Below are positions 4,705 to 5,827 of a stretch of DNA of 5,827 bases, piece after piece. Made by a program: the position numbers and the translations under genes. The stretch spans positions 4,307 through 10,133 of the forward strand of contig JAHFHJ010000047.1 of assembly GCA_023246985.1 (NCBI GenBank). Reading direction: 5' to 3'. The notes beneath the pieces are model-generated. The model saw only the letters and a list, made by a program, of their open reading frames with translations, searched no databases and was not told where the DNA came from. The number at the start of each line of letters is the position of its first letter. The stretch's first letter is position 1. The DNA comes from Candidatus Omnitrophota bacterium. Its GTDB lineage: Bacteria; Omnitrophota; Omnitrophia; Omnitrophales; Aquincolibacteriaceae.

Positions 4705-5616
4705 ATGGTCCGGGTCAGTGTCATCATTCCAGCTTACAATCGCGCGCAAGTCCTCCCACGGGCCGTTGATTCGGTTCTCGCGCAAAAAGACGCCGACTTC
4801 GAGCTTATCATTGTGGATGACGGATCGACGGATGAAGGGGACAGGCACCTTTTTCAGAAATACGAAAAAGGTGCCTGTCCCCCTATTCGCGTTATCCGTT
4901 GCGCGGAAAACAAGGGCCCCGCCGCCGCGCGAAACCTCGGGATCAAACATGCCCGGGGTGAATGGATCGCGTTCCTGGATTCGGACGATGCATGGAAACC
5001 CGGCAAACTCAAAGCGCAGCTGGAATTCTTTGCAAAGAATCCGGCCCCCGGCCCTACGGGCCAAAGGGCCCGGAGGGATTATCTCATTTGTCAGACCGAA
5101 GAGATTTGGATACGAAACGGCAAGCGTGTGAATCCCATGAAGAAACACCAAAAATACGGCGGCTGGATCTTCGAAGAATGTCTTCCGCTTTGTGTCGTGA
5201 GTCCTTCGGCCGTCATGATGCACCGCAAACTTTTTGACGAGGTCGGGCTTTTCGATGAATCCTTCCCTGCGTGCGAGGATTATGACCTTTGGCTCAGGAT
5301 CGCTTCGCGTTATCCCATCGGCCTGATTGAAACGCCTTATATCATTAAATACGGCGGACACGCGGATCAGCGCTCCCGTGAATTCCCGGCCATGGACCGC
5401 TTCCGTATCCGGTCGCTCGCCAAGATTCTTAAGAACGGAATGCTGAATCCGGAACAAACAGTGAGAGCTCGAAAAACGCTCGAAGAGAAAACGCGGATTT
5501 ACATTGAAGGTGCTTTAAAGCGCGGGAAAGCAAAGGAAGCAGCAGAGATTCAAACACTGTTGACGTCTTTGAACGTGCACGGATCTTTTCCCTCTCCTAT
5601 GGGGAGAGGGGGGTGA
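4705..5616 (+). CDS. Family 2 glycosyltransferase (GT-A fold) with repeat-derived insertions
   Basis: This 303-aa protein is a cytosolic GT2 enzyme expected to move a sugar from a nucleotide donor to an acceptor in a surface or other glycan; the substrate cannot be read. Motifs in order: VSVIIPAYNR (4-13), IIVDDGSTDE (35-44, donor-binding DD), ENKGPAAARNLGI (68-80), FLDSDD (90-95, the DxD metal site) and ACEDYDLWLRI (189-199, catalytic acidic region). There is no membrane segment. The middle part (ICQTEEIWIRNGKRVNP, then VVSPSAVMMHRKLFDEVGLFDE) matches a known GT2 subgroup. Three stretches look foreign to that subgroup and coincide with inverted repeats: residues 45-60 (a perfect palindrome), about 114-125 between NP and YLICQ (GC-rich palindromes), and 293-303 (repeat-encoded tail including the stop). 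All keep the frame. The DxD and ED motifs are intact, so the enzyme may still work. It is divergent from glgA with a likely leaderless start. Confidence 0.92.
   Translation: MVRVSVIIPAYNRAQVLPRAVDSVLAQKDADFELIIVDDGSTDEGDRHLFQKYEKGACPPIRVIRCAENKGPAAARNLGIKHARGEWIAFLDSDDAWKPGKLKAQLEFFAKNPAPGPTGQRARRDYLICQTEEIWIRNGKRVNPMKKHQKYGGWIFEECLPLCVVSPSAVMMHRKLFDEVGLFDESFPACEDYDLWLRIASRYPIGLIETPYIIKYGGHADQRSREFPAMDRFRIRSLAKILKNGMLNPEQTVRARKTLEEKTRIYIEGALKRGKAKEAAEIQTLLTSLNVHGSFPSPMGRGG
4837..4882. repeat. Perfect 19-bp-arm palindrome inside the glycosyltransferase gene
   Basis: GGGGACAGGCACCTTTTTC (4837-4855) is followed by an 8-nt loop and its exact complement GAAAAAGGTGCCTGTCCCC (4864-4882). It starts exactly at codon 45 and encodes GDRHLFQKYEKGACP in frame, right after the conserved DDGSTDE. 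From memory, the GGGGACAGGCACC...GGTGCCTGTCCCC form resembles REP-type palindromes moved by TnpA-REP (RAYT) transposases. No such transposase is in the window. Confidence 0.85.
5043..5072. repeat. GC-rich palindrome cluster inside the glycosyltransferase gene
   Basis: GGCCC (5050-5054) pairs with GGGCC (5058-5062) around TAC, followed after AAA by the self-complementary GGGCCC (5066-5071); flanking GC-rich bases allow longer alternative pairings. The stretch encodes about 12 residues (APGPTGQRARRD) between NP and YLICQTEEIW, where related enzymes run straight on. It fits an in-frame insertion of a small repeat. Confidence 0.6.
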
Positions 5617-5670
5617 GGGAAACAGATTGCCCCCCTCATCCTTACCTTCTCCCCAAGGGAGAAGAGATCC
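5581..5670. repeat. Paired inverted hairpins at the 3' end of the glycosyltransferase gene
   Basis: Two hairpins face each other as a larger imperfect inverted repeat. CCCTCTCC (5590-5597) pairs with GGAGAGGG (5603-5610), and CTTCTCC (5646-5652) pairs with GGAGAAG (5658-5664). The outer ends GGATCT (5581-5586) and AGATCC (5665-5670) are also complementary, as are GATGAGGGG-like inner parts (5612-5619 with 5632-5641, imperfect). The gene's last 11 codons and TGA lie in the left half. It resembles the common CCCTCTCC...GGGAGAGGG intergenic repeats of many bacteria. There is no T-tract, so it is not a standard terminator. Confidence 0.75.
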
Positions 5671-5696
5671 CCCGCAGAAACTCAGAGAGTAAAAAT

Positions 5697-5827
5697 ATCC
5701 CGACTTTGATTTTCTTTTCATGAATGGCAGTCGGGATTGCCCCATCCCGCCCATGGGGCGGAATGATAAGGATTGGAGCTACCCCCAACTTTGAATTTTT
5801 TTACATAAAGGTAGTTGGGGTTGCCCC
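5697..5827. repeat. Tandem hairpin repeat units, about 85-bp period, running off the window
   Basis: Unit 1 has a 9-bp perfect stem ATCCCGACT (5697-5705) / AGTCGGGAT (5729-5737) with a 23-nt loop. Unit 2 has an 8-bp perfect stem CCCCAACT (5783-5790) / AGTTGGGG (5813-5820) with a 22-nt loop of related sequence (TTGA...T-run...CAT.AA.GG). Both stems are followed by TTGCCCC. Between them is a second hairpin CCGCCC (5747-5752) / GGGCGG (5756-5761), inside the core shared with 91-119. No gene is visible here. Unit 2 ends at the window edge in TTGCCCC, so more units may follow. Confidence 0.7.

Noticed and set aside
3507..4769. Long open frame (420 codons) on the plus strand opposite glgA
   Set aside because: It is the mirror of glgA codon usage, runs into the start of the glycosyltransferase gene in another frame, and shows no family motif.
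5515..5754. 79-codon open frame on the minus strand at the right end
   Set aside because: It is made almost entirely of the hairpin repeats and the end of the glycosyltransferase gene.
5697..5827. Integron attC sites or a CRISPR array
   Set aside because: The stems contain CCCCAAC/GTTGGGG but do not fit the RYYYAAC...GTTRRRY core, and there is no cassette gene or integrase. For CRISPR, there are only two imperfect units, with no uniform repeat and spacer pattern.

Overview
The window is a piece of bacterial chromosome with moderate GC content. It looks like an uncultivated anaerobe-type lineage, but the sequence does not fix the phylum. I lean towards the Omnitrophota/PVC area because of the gene mix and the many small palindromic repeats, and I hold this at low confidence. 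There are no RNA genes, CRISPR arrays, transposase genes or phage genes.

Layout from left to right. At the left edge (1-62, minus strand) is the first 20 codons of a response-regulator receiver domain. Next is a compact minus-strand operon read from right to left: a tandem ACT-domain protein (2522-2929), fchA-type methenyl-THF cyclohydrolase (1848-2453), folD methylene-THF dehydrogenase (990-1847) and panB ketopantoate hydroxymethyltransferase (142-993). fchA and folD abut exactly (TAAATG) and folD and panB overlap by ATGA, so the last three genes should be translationally coupled. A TATAAT box at 2999-3004 is the likely operon promoter. Further right, glgA (glycogen synthase, minus strand, 3138-4631) and a family 2 glycosyltransferase (plus strand, 4705-5616) diverge from a 73-bp spacer. 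In that spacer both -10 boxes sit so close to the start codons that both mRNAs may be leaderless. The last 211 bases hold no gene, only hairpin-forming repeats.

How the genes fit together. FchA and FolD interconvert methylene-, methenyl- and formyl-THF, and PanB consumes methylene-THF to make ketopantoate for pantothenate and CoA. The ACT protein is a plausible amino-acid sensor for this one-carbon module. The most informative point is that FolD carries K54Q, Q98S and D121E (E. coli numbering). These are three of the four active-site residues linked to cyclohydrolase chemistry, so FolD is probably a dehydrogenase only and FchA supplies the missing step.

The second theme is palindromic repeats that have invaded or rewritten protein-coding genes. 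One encodes most of the PanB N-terminal extension. One perfect 19-bp-arm palindrome and one GC-rich cluster lie in frame inside the glycosyltransferase. A fourth supplies the last 11 residues and stop codon of that gene. A shared 29-31 bp core also appears near both ends of the window, and the right end carries two tandem hairpins whose stems differ by paired (compensatory) changes.
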